64,000 bases of DNA from Deltaproteobacteria bacterium (GTDB lineage: Bacteria > Lernaellota > Lernaellaia > JACKCT01). The stretch is taken from positions 124,001-188,000 of the forward strand of contig JACKCT010000002.1 in NCBI GenBank assembly GCA_020633895.1, read 5' to 3'. The translations under genes and the position numbers were made by a program. This document shows positions 8,899-19,200 of this stretch, one piece after another. How positions within the stretch are numbered: the stretch's first letter is position 1; each line of letters begins with the position of its first letter. Under the pieces are notes generated by a model that did no database searches, was not told where the DNA came from, and saw only the letters and a list, made by a program, of their open reading frames with translations.

Positions 8899-11642
8899 AT
8901 GAATAAAGATCAGATCACCGCCCTGTCCCTGGAAAAATTCTATCTGGATTTGAATTTCATCATGGCCTGCTTCCAGGAGGTGTTGCGGGAACTGGGCGAA
9001 ATCGACCTGGCCGACCGCCTGCCCTGGGTCACGCGCGGGGCGGGCGGCCGGGAGCCGATCGACTCGTTGGATGTGGAACTCCAGGCCTACGCCCTGGCAT
9101 TCCAACTGCTGAACATGGTGGAGGAAAATACCGCCGCCCAGACGCGACGCATGGTCGAAAACCAACTGGGGCTGCTGGACGAGTACGGCCTGTGGGGTCA
9201 TCGGCTGGCGCAGCTTCGCCGTTCGGGCCTGGGCGCGCCGGAGATCTTGGAGATCTTCTCGCGGGTGCATGTGGAGCCGGTGCTGACGGCCCACCCGTCC
9301 GAGGCCAAGCGGGCGTCGGTGTTGGAGCAACATCGGGCGCTGTACCTGTTGTTCGTCGAGCGGGAAAACAACCTGTGGACCAAGTCCGAGCAAAAATCCC
9401 TGCGTGACGAGATGAAGGCGGTGCTCGAACGCCTGTGGCGGACCGGCGAGATTTTGCTGGAAAAGCCTGATCTGTCCGGCGAGCGACGCAATATGATGTA
9501 TTACCTGCGGGAGATCTTTCCCCAGGTTCTGCCGCGTCTGGACCGGCGCCTCAAGCATAGTTGGGAGGCGGTGGGATTCGACAGCAGCCTGCTTGACGAA
9601 CCGGGGGCGATGCCGCGCCTGAGCTTCGGCACCTGGGTGGGCGGCGACCGGGACGGCCACGCCATGGTCACGGCCGACGTGACGCGCGAGACCCTTCAGC
9701 AGCTTCGGGCCTCGGCCCTGGACCTGCATTGGGAGAATTTGCGCGTGCTGGCCCAGCACCTTTCCCTCTCCGATTTTCGCCAGAATCCGCCGGACGAATT
9801 GACCGAGAGCGTGAAGCGCCTGTCCGAGGAACTGGGCCGGGCCGGCGCCAAGGCGATGGCGCGAAATACGGACGAGCCCTGGCGCCAGTTCGTCAACCTG
9901 ATGCGCGTGAAGCTGCCGGGTCGCCACGATCCGGGCCTGCCGCCGCCGACGTCCTATCGGCGTCCTCGGGAGTTGCACGAAGACCTCAAGCTGCTACGGC
10001 GATCGCTGCTGGCGGTCAACGCCCACCGGCTGGTGGCCATCGATCTGATGCCGGTGATGCGCGCGGTGGAGGTCTTCGGATTCCATCTGGCCTCCTCGAC
10101 ATCCGCCAAAACAGCGGGCTCCACGACAAGGCCCTGGCCCAGCTTCTGGCCTTCGGCGGCATCCCGGAAGGGGAGTCCTACGCCGACTGGCCCGAGGAGC
10201 GGCGCATGGAATTGCTCGTCCGGGAACTGGCCTCGACGCGCCCGTTTTGCAAGGACCTGGACGGCCTGGAGGGGGAGGCGAAGACGGTTCTCTCTTGCTA
10301 TCAGGTGCTGGCCGAGCACGTCGTCGCGTGCGGACCGGAGGGCATCGGCTCGCTCATCGTGAGCATGACGCGGCGGCCTTCGGACATGCTGGCCGTTTAT
10401 ATTTTCGCGCGGGAAGTCGGCCTGTTGCGCAACACCCCCGCCGGACCGATGTGCCCGCTGATGGTGGTGCCGTTGTTCGAGACGGTGGCGGACCTGGAGG
10501 CGGCGCCGGAGACCATGCGCGTCTTTCTCGACCATCCCGTCACCAAGGCGTCGTTGCGCGACCGGGGCGAGCACGCGGTGCAGGAGATCATGGTCGGCTA
10601 CTCGGACTCGAGCAAGGGCGCGGGCGTGATGGCGTCGCTGGTGGAACTCCACCGGGCGCAGGTGCGGCTGTCGCGGGTGGGACGGGAGTCGGGCGTGCGC
10701 CTGCGATTTTTCCACGGCCGAGGCGGCACCATCAGTCGCGGCGCGGGGCCGACGGGTCGTTTCCTGGAGGCTCTGCCCCGAGGCAGTTTCGACGGCGAGA
10801 TGCGCGTCACCGAGCAGGGCGAAACCATCGCGCAAAAATACGCCAACCTCAACGCGGCGACGTACAATCTGGAACTGCTGTTGGCCGGGGTGACGGCGGT
10901 GCACGGTCCGAAGCGGGAGTTGGAAAGCCTGGAAGACCGCAACGACGTCGTCTTCGAGCGATTGGCCCAACGCAGTCAGGACCGCTATCGGGAATTCCTC
11001 AACGCCGACGGATTCATCCAGTTTTATCGCGAGGCGACGCCGATCGACGCGATCGAGCATTCGCGCATCGGATCGCGGCCGTCCCGTCGGACGGGGGCGC
11101 AATCGCTCAAGGATCTGCGCGCCATCCCCTGGGTCTTCGCCTGGACGCAGTCCCGGTTCTATCTGCCCGGTTGGTACGGCATCGGCACGGCGCTGACCGA
11201 ACTATTCGACGACGACCCGGACAGCATCCGGTTTGTTGCCCAGCAGATGGACCAGGACCCCTTCTGGCGCTACGTCATCACGAATGTGGAGACGAGTCTG
11301 CTGTCGGCCAATCCGGACATCATGCGCGCCTACGCCGAACTGGTGAATGACGGGCGCGTGCGCGAATCGTTCTTGGATTTGGTCAACGAGGAATACCGTA
11401 AGACGCACCGGACGGTGGATCAGATTTTCGGCGCCGGCATCGAGGCGCGGCGGCCCCGCCTGTGGCGCACGTTGCAACGTCGCGACGGGGCGATGGAGAT
11501 GCTCCACGAGCGCCAGATCCGGCTGCTGCGCACCTGGCGGGAACTGATTGACGGCAACAAGACCGGCGAGGCGGAGAAGATCATGCCCAAGGTGCTGTTG
11601 TCGATCAACGCCATTGCCAGCGGTCTGCGCACCACCGGCTAG
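8899..11642 (+). CDS. ppc: Phosphoenolpyruvate carboxylase (frameshifted)
   Basis: Carboxylates PEP to oxaloacetate, an anaplerotic cytoplasmic reaction. Motifs in order: VEPVLTAHPSEAKR with the catalytic His, GTWVGGDRDGHAMVT, VFGFHLAS, GYSDSSKGAGVMAS, FFHGRGGTISRG, LPGWYGIGTAL and the C-terminal LRTTG. The frame breaks at about 10093-10095: the first frame ends properly at HLAS and the second resumes at LDIRQNSG, which is exactly contiguous in this family if one C is added to TCC. Repaired length is 914 residues, normal for the family. ATG 8899 is chosen because family similarity starts there; the preceding AAGG is weak. Its TAG overlaps the stop of the convergent acetyltransferase gene in a shared CTAG. 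Confidence 0.92.
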
Positions 11643-12884
11643 CGGGCCTCGGGCTTGTCGGTCGGGCCCGGTTGGGCCTCGGGCATCGTGTCGGGCGGCG
11701 CGACGGTTTCGACCACGCGCTTGCGTTGGAGCAATCGGCGCAGTCGGCCCTTGATGCCCAGTTGCCAGAGAATCGCGACGGCCCAGCGATAGACGCGATT
11801 CAACTCCGCGATCAATTCCAACCACATTCGAATCGACGGGCGGTGGCGATAGACGTTGACGATCGTCTCTTCGTAGCTGCTGGTGCCGAAGCGACGTTTG
11901 TACTCGGCGTCGCCGTATTCCAAATCGATGACATGCACGCCCATTTCGTCCGTGTACAGATGCCGCACCAGCTTGAACAACAGCAGCAGTCCGGGCGAAT
12001 AGGGCGAGTAGGTGCGGTCGTAACCCGTCTCCATGGTGTTGTAGAGGTCCCGATGGCGATAGCCGTAGTCGAAGGCGATCGGCGTCGAGCCGCACCAGAG
12101 AATCGTCCCCAAAAAGAGGCGGTTGCGCGCCAGGTTGGCCATCCAGCGATGGTCTTCGTCCCGAAGGCGAGGACCGAGTACGTCGCTTTGCCAAGCTTTG
12201 GGCCGCGACCGTCCGAGCAGCGTGGTGAAATTCCTCCACGTCCTCGGGGCGCTCAAAAAATTGCAGTCGTACCTCTCCCAGCTTGCCCAATTGCCGCTCG
12301 TCTCGTCGCCAGCGCTTGATCCACTTTTTCGAAAAGTGCTCCTCGTACCGGCCGATCAGATCCGGGTCGTTGATCAGGTGGCGCACCTGCGTCTCGACGT
12401 TTTTACGATCCACGAACCAACGGGCGGCGGCGGCCGTCTTTTCGTCGTGGAAGAAGTCGTAGAGCGAGCCGGTCAAGGGAACGGCTTGGAATGAGAGCCC
12501 GTCGATCTCCGGGAGGGCGTCGAACAGCCCGTCGACGAGGGCCCGGTAGGCGTCCGGATTCGGCGGGATCGGCAGACCGGGATAGGCGATCATGCCCATG
12601 CGCACTTTTCGGCCGAAGATCGGCATTTCGGCGACGGTGAACGCCAGGCGGTGCGTGGCGACGACGACGTTGAAAAAGCCCACGAAGCCCATGTCGTCCC
12701 GCAGGGCGCAGGGGTAGACGCGGCGGCGGTTCGTGGGTTGGCGATGGGCGTCGAACCAGCCGTAGGTGTGGTAGGGATTGCATCGCTCGGGTTTGGTTTC
12801 GAAGGTGCGCCAACGGGTGATCGTTTTGTGATCCAGCTCGTCGGGCCTCAACGCCACGAGTTCGTATCGTGGCTGCCCCTCCAA
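11639..12884 (-). CDS. FemAB/BioF2-like GNAT acetyltransferase (frameshifted)
   Basis: The C-terminal half carries the Acetyltransf_6 (BioF2/CelD-like) pattern: IAFDYGYRHRDLYNTME, YDRTYSPYSPGLLLL, VIDLEYGDAEYKRRFG. Such proteins transfer acyl groups in cell-envelope polysaccharide or peptide synthesis; the substrate here is unknown. The frame breaks at the GGG run 12200-12202 (CCC on the coding strand): dropping one base joins EEFHHAARTVAA to KAWQSDVLGPRL. Repaired length is about 414 residues. The start is uncertain; TTG 12884 is preferred because GGAG lies seven bases before it, but the frame is open further upstream toward the divergent arabinofuranosidase gene. Its stop shares CTAG with ppc. 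Confidence 0.6.
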
Positions 12885-13046
12885 GCGCACGTCTCCGTCC
12901 ACCCATCCGGCGTCGGAGTCGTCCTCGATGCGGGCCGCATTTGTCGCGGCCTTCTTATGAGTGTCTTCGTTTTGTCGCCAATCCACGCTATAGTACCCGG
13001 AATTCAAGACAACGCGGTTCCTAGTATATCGACGATCGAGGCGAAA

Positions 13047-14528
13047 GTGTTGAGTAAGGTCACGGTTTCGGCGCGAAGTCTGGGCCCGTCCATCGATCGG
13101 CGTATTTTCGGGCATTTCCTGGAAAATATGGGGCGGTCGATTTACGCGGGCGGATTGCTCGATAAAAACGGCCGGCCCCGCGCGGAAATCATCGACAAGA
13201 TCAAGGCGCTGCATGTCCCGTCGCTGCGGTGGCCGGGCGGATTGTTCGCCGACGGCTACCATTGGACGAACGGCATCGGCGAGCACCGGCCCAAAAAACG
13301 CAATCTCTACTGGGGGCAGTTCGGCTCCTGGTTGGGGCCCACCGACCTGAACCAATTCGGAACCGATGAATTCTTGCAGCTTTGCGAGCACTTGGGCGCC
13401 GAGCCTTACGTCAACATCAATTTCGCCAACGGCACGCCCCAGGAGGCGGCCGATTGGGTTGCGTATTGCAACGACCGTCCCTCGGGCATCAGCGGGCGAT
13501 TGCGCGCGGCCAACGGCCACGACGCGGCCTACAATGTGCGCGTCTGGGGCATCGGCAACGAACAGTACGGATTCTGGGCGTTCGGGCACACGACGGCCGA
13601 GCGCTACGCCCGGCGATATTTGGAGTTCCACCACGCCATGTCCGAGGCGGACCCGGGGATTACGCCGGTGGCGGTCGGCGCGACCGAGATGTGGCCCAAT
13701 TGGAACCCGACGGTGCTGCATATCCTGCAGGAAAAGCTGCGATACCTATCGATGCACGTCTACCTGCCCGGCACGAATGTTCCCTACCTGCTGATGCGCC
13801 TGCCCAACAACGCCAAAACGCACTACGCGCTCTCGGCGGCGGGGTACGAGATGTCCCGGCAGATTCACGCGGCGGCCGACCAGATCACGGCGGAGTACGG
13901 GCGGGAGACACATGTGCGCCTGGCGGTGGACGAGTGGAATCTGTGGTGGTGGTGGCTCCAGGCTTACAAGGTGTGGTGGACGATGCGCGACGCGGTGGCG
14001 GTGGGCGGCATGTTGGGGGCGCTGGTGGAGAACTGCCAGCATGTGGCCATGGCCAACATCGCTCAACTGATCAACGTCCTCGGCGTGATCCGCACTTCGC
14101 CCACGGCGGTGGTCGCCACGCCGCTCTACCATGTGTTGGAGATGTTCGCCTCGACGCTTTCGGGTTTCCGCTTGGAGACGCGCGAGGAGGGGCCGAAGTA
14201 TTCCACGTCCAAGCTCGGGGGCATTCCTGCCGTGACCGATGCGCCGATGACGCCGGTCTACGCCTCGCTCGACGGCGACGAGGTGGGCATGATCGTCGTG
14301 CAGCGTTGCTACGAGCACGGCATGGTGATCGAGTTGGAGGCGCCGCGAGTGCGTGTCGAGTCGGTGCGCATCCTCTCCGGTCCGTCGCCCGAGGCCCGCA
14401 ACGACTTCGAGCATCCCGACCGCGTCCGCGTGCAGGACGTGGAGACGACCGGCGAGATCGGCGGCGTCACCCTCGACATGCCGCCGGTGAGCATCGCGGC
14501 GGTCAAGGGGCGGGTCGTCAAGGACTGA
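13047..14528 (+). CDS. Alpha-L-arabinofuranosidase, GH51 family
   Basis: A 493-residue glycosidase. Starts with the GH51 N-terminal pattern SIDRRIFGHFLENMGRSIY, followed by LRWPGGLFADGYHW, the acid/base region RVWGIGNEQYGFW (Glu in GNE) and the nucleophile region LAVDEWNLWW, and ends in a beta-sandwich domain. Family members remove arabinofuranosyl residues from arabinan and arabinoxylan. No signal peptide, so probably cytoplasmic acting on imported oligosaccharides. Start GTG 13047 (or TTG 13050) is chosen because GAGG lies 5-8 bases upstream and family homology starts immediately after; the longer frame upstream lies in the divergent gene's region and has no homology. No transporter or regulator neighbours it. 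Confidence 0.88.
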   Translation: MLSKVTVSARSLGPSIDRRIFGHFLENMGRSIYAGGLLDKNGRPRAEIIDKIKALHVPSLRWPGGLFADGYHWTNGIGEHRPKKRNLYWGQFGSWLGPTDLNQFGTDEFLQLCEHLGAEPYVNINFANGTPQEAADWVAYCNDRPSGISGRLRAANGHDAAYNVRVWGIGNEQYGFWAFGHTTAERYARRYLEFHHAMSEADPGITPVAVGATEMWPNWNPTVLHILQEKLRYLSMHVYLPGTNVPYLLMRLPNNAKTHYALSAAGYEMSRQIHAAADQITAEYGRETHVRLAVDEWNLWWWWLQAYKVWWTMRDAVAVGGMLGALVENCQHVAMANIAQLINVLGVIRTSPTAVVATPLYHVLEMFASTLSGFRLETREEGPKYSTSKLGGIPAVTDAPMTPVYASLDGDEVGMIVVQRCYEHGMVIELEAPRVRVESVRILSGPSPEARNDFEHPDRVRVQDVETTGEIGGVTLDMPPVSIAAVKGRVVKD

Positions 14529-14586
14529 TTGGGGACAACGGCAACGTGTGATACGACCCATCGCGAAGAGCCGTGGACAATCGCAA

Positions 14587-14679
14587 TGTCATTCCGAGCA
14601 TCGCGAGGAATCTCTCGTTCGATCTTCGAGAGCGTCAGGCACAAAGGACGAGAGGTCCCTCACTTCGTTCGGGATGACA
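14587..14679. repeat. 93-bp imperfect palindromic element
   Basis: Ends are TGTCATTCCGA (14587-14597) and TCGGGATGACA (14669-14679), inverted copies with one mismatch. Inside them a second arm pair GAGGAATCTCTCGT and ACGAGAGGTCCCTC is also complementary with two mismatches, so the whole element can fold into one long hairpin. No coding potential. It lies between the convergent arabinofuranosidase and phosphoesterase genes. It resembles the dispersed TCATTCC-ended palindromic repeats of environmental genomes (MITE- or REP-like). Confidence 0.65.
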
Positions 14680-14700
14680 AGCCGGCGTGGCGGGATCCCG

Positions 14701-17375
14701 CTACTTCTTCCGCCCCTTGACCTTATACCCGTATTTCCGCTCGGCCTGTTTGGCGACCTCGTCCGTCCAATGCAGGTCCTTCTTGGCCAGCAGGCTGAAA
14801 TCGGGGTCCAGGCGGCCGCTTTCCAAGGCGAATTCGGTGTAGGCCTCCATCAGTTCCTTGTATTCGACCGCCTCGTCCTCTTCCTCGGCTTCCTCTTCTT
14901 CCACCCATGACGGCGCCGCCGCGTACTCGTACGGGAAAGGCACGCCGGGCTTCATGATCGCCCAGATCACCTCGCTGATGCGTTCGACCTGATCGGGCGT
15001 GGACCAGTCCTGTTTCGCGGAATATTCGGCGAAGGGCAGGTCGGCGCCGTTGATGGCGTAGGGCACGTTCGACGGGATCGCCTCGTAATCCGTATCCAGA
15101 ATCTGCTGCGTCTGGAATAGGTCGTACATCGGCGCGGTGTAGCGGTCGTAGTTGGTCATCGGCGGCATGCCCAGGATCAACTCGATCGTCATCCACATAC
15201 CGGCCATGGAATACTGCACGTTGGAAATATGGCCGCGCTTGGCGTAGGGGCTGACCACGTTGAAGGGCGAGCGGAACACGTCGATGTGGTCGACGCCGGA
15301 CTGGGGATCATCCTCCAAGATAAAGATCGCCGTCTCGGGCCAGTATTCGCTGTTGATAATCCAGTCCACGAGCATGCCCATGCCCGCGTCGTTGTCGGCG
15401 ACCATGTATTGGGGCGTCGGCTTGCCCGGGTCCGAGCCGAACGTGTGGTCGTTGGGAATGCTGATGTACATGAACTGCGGGAAGATCCCCGCCTCCCACT
15501 CGCGGATGACCTCCATGGCCTTGAGGCGGTCGGAGACGGCCTGGTTGTAGAAGCCGTAGTTCAGGTCCATGTACGGGGCCAGACGGCCGATGTCCGAGAT
15601 CGTGCCCACCACCTCGCCGTAGACCCGGAAGGAGATGTCGTTTTCGAGCATCTTGCCGAAAACGGTGCCCGAGGCGGGGATGGCGCCGGGCTCCACGCCC
15701 GTCAGCAGCGTCCAGCCCTCGGCGACCCAGTTTTTCTCGATGTAGTTGTTGGCCATCACGCTGGTCGCCCAGGCGTGGCCCATATCCGATTCGCGGGCCT
15801 CGACGTAGTAGTTGTCGCAGAAGGAAAACTCGGCGGACAAGGCGTGGAGGTTGGGCGTGTACGGCTCGCCGAAGACGGTCAGGCTCTCGTCGCCCTCGGC
15901 GCCTTCGTAATCACCCATGACCTGATCGTAGGTTTTGTTTTCCTTGAGGATCACGACCACGTGCTTGATCTGCTCGGAGGGCTTGCCCCGCTCCTTGGGA
16001 ATGGGGGAGTCGAAGTCTTCTTCCAGATCGTAAAACGTCGACGGCCGCAGGTTGTTTTCGTCGACCATCTCGGTGTAGTCGGCCAGGGTCTGGGCGTTGG
16101 GAAAGACGATGGATTCCACCGACCCGCGCAGGGCGCCGCCCTCCTTGGGGAAGGCTTCGTCAAGCTGGGCGTTCTTGCCGCTGGCGCCCGCGCCGATGCC
16201 CTTGGCGGTGATGACGTAAATATCGTCGCCGTCCACCACCAGATCCTCCGGGTACCATTCGGTGGGGATCTTGCCGACCACTTCACCGGCCGCCAGGTCC
16301 ACGACGAAGATGCAGTTATATCCCGCGGACGCCACCAGCAGATACTTCTCGTCGGCCGAGAGCGTCGCGCCGGTGGGCATGGCGCCCAGGCCGTCGGTTT
16401 CCAGGTCGTCGTAGAGGGGGATCACCCGCGTGACCTCGGCGGTTTTCAAATCCACTTCATGCACGTCGTCCGTGTCGCCGCAGACCACGTACGCGCTTTT
16501 ACCGTCCGGCGAGAGCACCACCGATTCCGGGTTCTTGCCCACGGGCACGTCGTCGATGAGCTTGCCGGTCTTCAGGTTGAACACCGACGCCGACCAGGTG
16601 CCCCAGTTGGCGGTGATGGCGCGATTCGTCTCGGGGGAGAGGGCGATGTCGTAGGGATAGATGCCCGTGCTCATCTCGCCGACTTCCAACCCCGAGTCCA
16701 GATCGATGATCTTCACGCGCTTGCCGAAGGCGAGGGTGACGTACAGCTTCGTCTCGTCGGCCGACAAGGCCAGATTCGTCGGGTAGCCGAAGGCGGAAAT
16801 CTCCGTGGGCGAGCCCTGGGGAATGCCCGCGACGAGCATGTATTCCAGGATCTTTTCGTTGGAGCCCAACGCGACCCACAGCTTGTCGCCGGCGGAGTTG
16901 ACCACCAGGCCGCCGAAATGCCGGGGAGGCTGCGCGAATTGACGATATGCATCGTCTGGGAATCGATGGTGATGAGGTTGGGAGTGCGCGCGGTGGCGGT
17001 GTAGATGTAGTCCAGGGTCGGGTGCTTGGCGATGGAGATGGGATAGCGCTCCACCGTCACCCGCTCGCCGACGGGCGACAGGGCACGGCCGTTGTTCAGG
17101 ATATAACGGCCGTCCTCGGTGGGGCCGGGGCGCATGGTCGCCTCGTCCGAGACCGTCGGGTCCTTTTTGATGTCGTCGTTTTCGCTGTCGTCATCATCGT
17201 CCCCGGCGCTGTCGTCGTCCGATGTCGCGGCATTGTCGTTGTCGTCGTCATCATCGTCGTCGTCCCCGCCGCCGCAAGCGACCGCGATCGACAGAACCAG
17301 CGCCAAGGCCAGCGAGGAGAGCAAGATCATCCAAAGGTGCCGTCGGCGATTTGCCGTCATCGTGGGGGTCTCCAT
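14701..17375 (-). CDS. Asp-linker lipoprotein: YncE-type propeller plus phosphoesterase (frameshifted)
   Basis: Predicted lipoprotein with lipobox AVAC (Cys34) and an Asp-rich tract to about residue 70. Next comes a propeller of YVTN-like blades (for example LALSADETKLYVTLAF, VVLSPDGKSAYVVCG) and then a PF04185-type phosphoesterase domain: KHVVVILKENKTYDQVMG, FCDNYYVEARESDMGHAW, ILEDDPQSGVDHID with metal-binding Asp and His. This matches known YncE/alkaline-phosphatase-superfamily fusions. One base is missing in the GGGG run 16923-16926; adding it joins NSRSLP to RHFGGLVVNSAGD, giving 891 residues. ATG 17375 is used because GGAGG lies six bases upstream. It follows the lipoprotein at 17390-18766 by 14 bp, so the two are co-transcribed. 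C-terminus is Glu-rich then basic. Confidence 0.8.
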
Positions 17376-17389
17376 GTCGTGCCTCCGCC

Positions 17390-18766
17390 TCAATCGAACA
17401 CGCCGTCGGGCGGATCGGGTAGAAAGATCTGCAACAGATTGACGAAGGTCTCCAGGAAGCCGCGAATGGAGTCTTCCTGGATATCGGTGAAGAACGAAGC
17501 CACGTCGATCGTGAACAGATTGCCTTCGGGGATGAAGCCCGAGATGCCCAGCGCCTCGAGAACCGGGTTGGCCAGGGCGAGCGCCATCTCGTTGTAGTTC
17601 TCCGGATCCGGGTCCAATTCCGTGCCTTCCAGGAACGCCGCGCCCCAACCCTGAGCCATGGCTTCCAGGCCCGCCACCAGCGCCATGTCGGCTTCGGAGA
17701 ACTGGCCGTAGGTCGGCAGGGTGAACGGCTCGCCGCTGTCCCATTGCTCGTTCTCGTTCAGGTCCGCGTAGCCGATGACGTCATCGCTCTGGTCGTCGGT
17801 TTCGGCGCGCACCAGGTCCAGCGCCTGCTGGAGTTGCAGCATGCCCAGACCCAGGTACGTGCGCGACTGGTCGATGCGCTCGAAATAGTCGGGATCGATG
17901 CCCAGAAAATTGGGATAGGACGGATCGTTCAGAAGGCGGTCCAGCAACTCGACGATGATGGAGATCGTTTCGATCGTCGAGTCGCCCTGGTCCAGGTAGT
18001 AGCCCAGGTTCGTCAGGTACGTGAAGCTGAAGTCCAGGTGCATCGATAGGAGGATGCCGCCGCTGCCGTCGAAGATGTTGGTCACGCCCGTGGCCGCCAC
18101 GCGTTCGGCCGCGTCGAACTCGCTGCCCAGGTACGCCGCCGGTTCCAGGCCCAGGAAAACGGGGACGCCGTCGATAAGGAACGGCGCGTCGTCGTTGTCG
18201 GCCAGCCAATCGTTCGAGGCGCGGGTCGTGCCGGCGACCGGGCCGAAGTATTGGTCTTCGAGGATCTGAATGATGCCCCGCAGCAGTTCCCGATTGGGGT
18301 CGACTTCGGCGGTCAGGCCTTCGGGCGGGGCGACGTTATCGCCGGCCAGATATGTGGACACCAGGGAGATCAACTCCCACGTATGCAGTCCCCCGGCCAG
18401 GGTGCGACCGTAGTGGGCCTCGCCGTAGCCGGGTTCGAGGGCCAGCGCCTCGTCGAAGGCCAGGCGCGCTCCCGCGGGCTCTCCGGCGATCAGCAGGCGG
18501 CGACCTTCGTCGACCCATTCCTCGGCGGTGAGGTCGTCGTCGCCGGTGTCGTCGTCCGTCGTGTCGTCATCGGTCGTGTCGTCATCGCCGGTGTCGTCAT
18601 CGTCGTCGTCCACACTGACCGTATCATCGTCGTCGTCGTCCACGTCGACGGTGTCGTCGTCATCATCGTCATCGTCGTCGCCGCAACCGCAGCCGGGCAG
18701 CACGACGGCGACAGCCAGGAACGCCGCCGCCAGCGCCGCTCGCCGCCACCACTTCCGCGCGTTCAT
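17390..18766 (-). CDS. Asp-linker lipoprotein with TPR-like segment
   Basis: A 458-residue predicted lipoprotein, lipobox LPGC (Cys26) followed by GCGDDDDD and an Asp/Val/Thr tract of about 45 residues. Just after it, EGRRLLIAGEPAGARLAFDE is a tetratricopeptide-like helix pair. The remainder is mostly helical with no family I recognise. ATG 18766 has GGAG six bases upstream; TTG 18778 is the alternative. It is the first gene of a two-gene unit with the YncE/phosphoesterase lipoprotein 14 bp downstream, so it may present or scaffold for that enzyme at the cell surface. Function unknown. Confidence 0.7.
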   Translation of the reverse strand: MNARKWWRRAALAAAFLAVAVVLPGCGCGDDDDDDDDDTVDVDDDDDDTVSVDDDDDDTGDDDTTDDDTTDDDTGDDDLTAEEWVDEGRRLLIAGEPAGARLAFDEALALEPGYGEAHYGRTLAGGLHTWELISLVSTYLAGDNVAPPEGLTAEVDPNRELLRGIIQILEDQYFGPVAGTTRASNDWLADNDDAPFLIDGVPVFLGLEPAAYLGSEFDAAERVAATGVTNIFDGSGGILLSMHLDFSFTYLTNLGYYLDQGDSTIETISIIVELLDRLLNDPSYPNFLGIDPDYFERIDQSRTYLGLGMLQLQQALDLVRAETDDQSDDVIGYADLNENEQWDSGEPFTLPTYGQFSEADMALVAGLEAMAQGWGAAFLEGTELDPDPENYNEMALALANPVLEALGISGFIPEGNLFTIDVASFFTDIQEDSIRGFLETFVNLLQIFLPDPPDGVFD

Positions 18767-19200
18767 AGACGTCTCCAAATAAGTGCGGTCTCAGGTTTCC
18801 GACGCAGCCTACACACACGAATTGCCGCGTGTCCAGGTCAACACCGGGCGACGCACGTTTGTCACAGTGTCGGGCAATCCCCGTGATCCGGCCCGGTCCG
18901 CGCCCCCTTCTCCAGGAGGCGCGGACCGTTCGTGCGCCGAATGGTATTCAAGAGGACACCATTTTATCACGGAGACGAGGCGCGCGTCATCGAAAGAACC
19001 TCGCCGTGGATTTGCCGTGACGATGTTTGAGCGCGCGTTCGAACTGGCACTGAGTGCAAATATTGCTTGATCCGGCACGGTCCCATGCACTAAGATCGGC
19101 GAGTTGGCCCTCACGACAGTTGAATGTCCATTCGAGGGCCGTTTTCCACGCGTCTCTCGGGCCGTACGTTTACAATCTGCTTTGCCTAAGGAAGAGGGAT
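18767..19200. other. 434-bp divergent intergenic region
   Basis: No gene is supported here; the short open frames lack ribosome sites and family features. It holds a perfect 11-bp inverted repeat CGGTCCGCGCC (18894-18904) and GGCGCGGACCG (18918-18928) with no T-run, and a good -10-like TACAAT at 19171-19176, 25 bp before the rightward gene at 19201, without a clear -35 partner. Promoters for both divergent genes must lie here. Confidence 0.45.

Noticed and set aside
12651-13046. N-terminal extension of the arabinofuranosidase gene
   Set aside because: It is antisense to the acetyltransferase gene, has no GH51 similarity, and a ribosome site lies directly before 13047.
18528-18782. Ser/Val-rich open frames antisense to Asp tracts (also near 28651-28900 and 51260-51610)
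   Set aside because: They are the reverse reading of GAC/GAT repeats and appear at every Asp tract; no ribosome site or family.
18894-18928. 11-bp perfect inverted repeat as terminator
   Set aside because: No T-run on either side and it lies between divergent genes, where no transcript should end.
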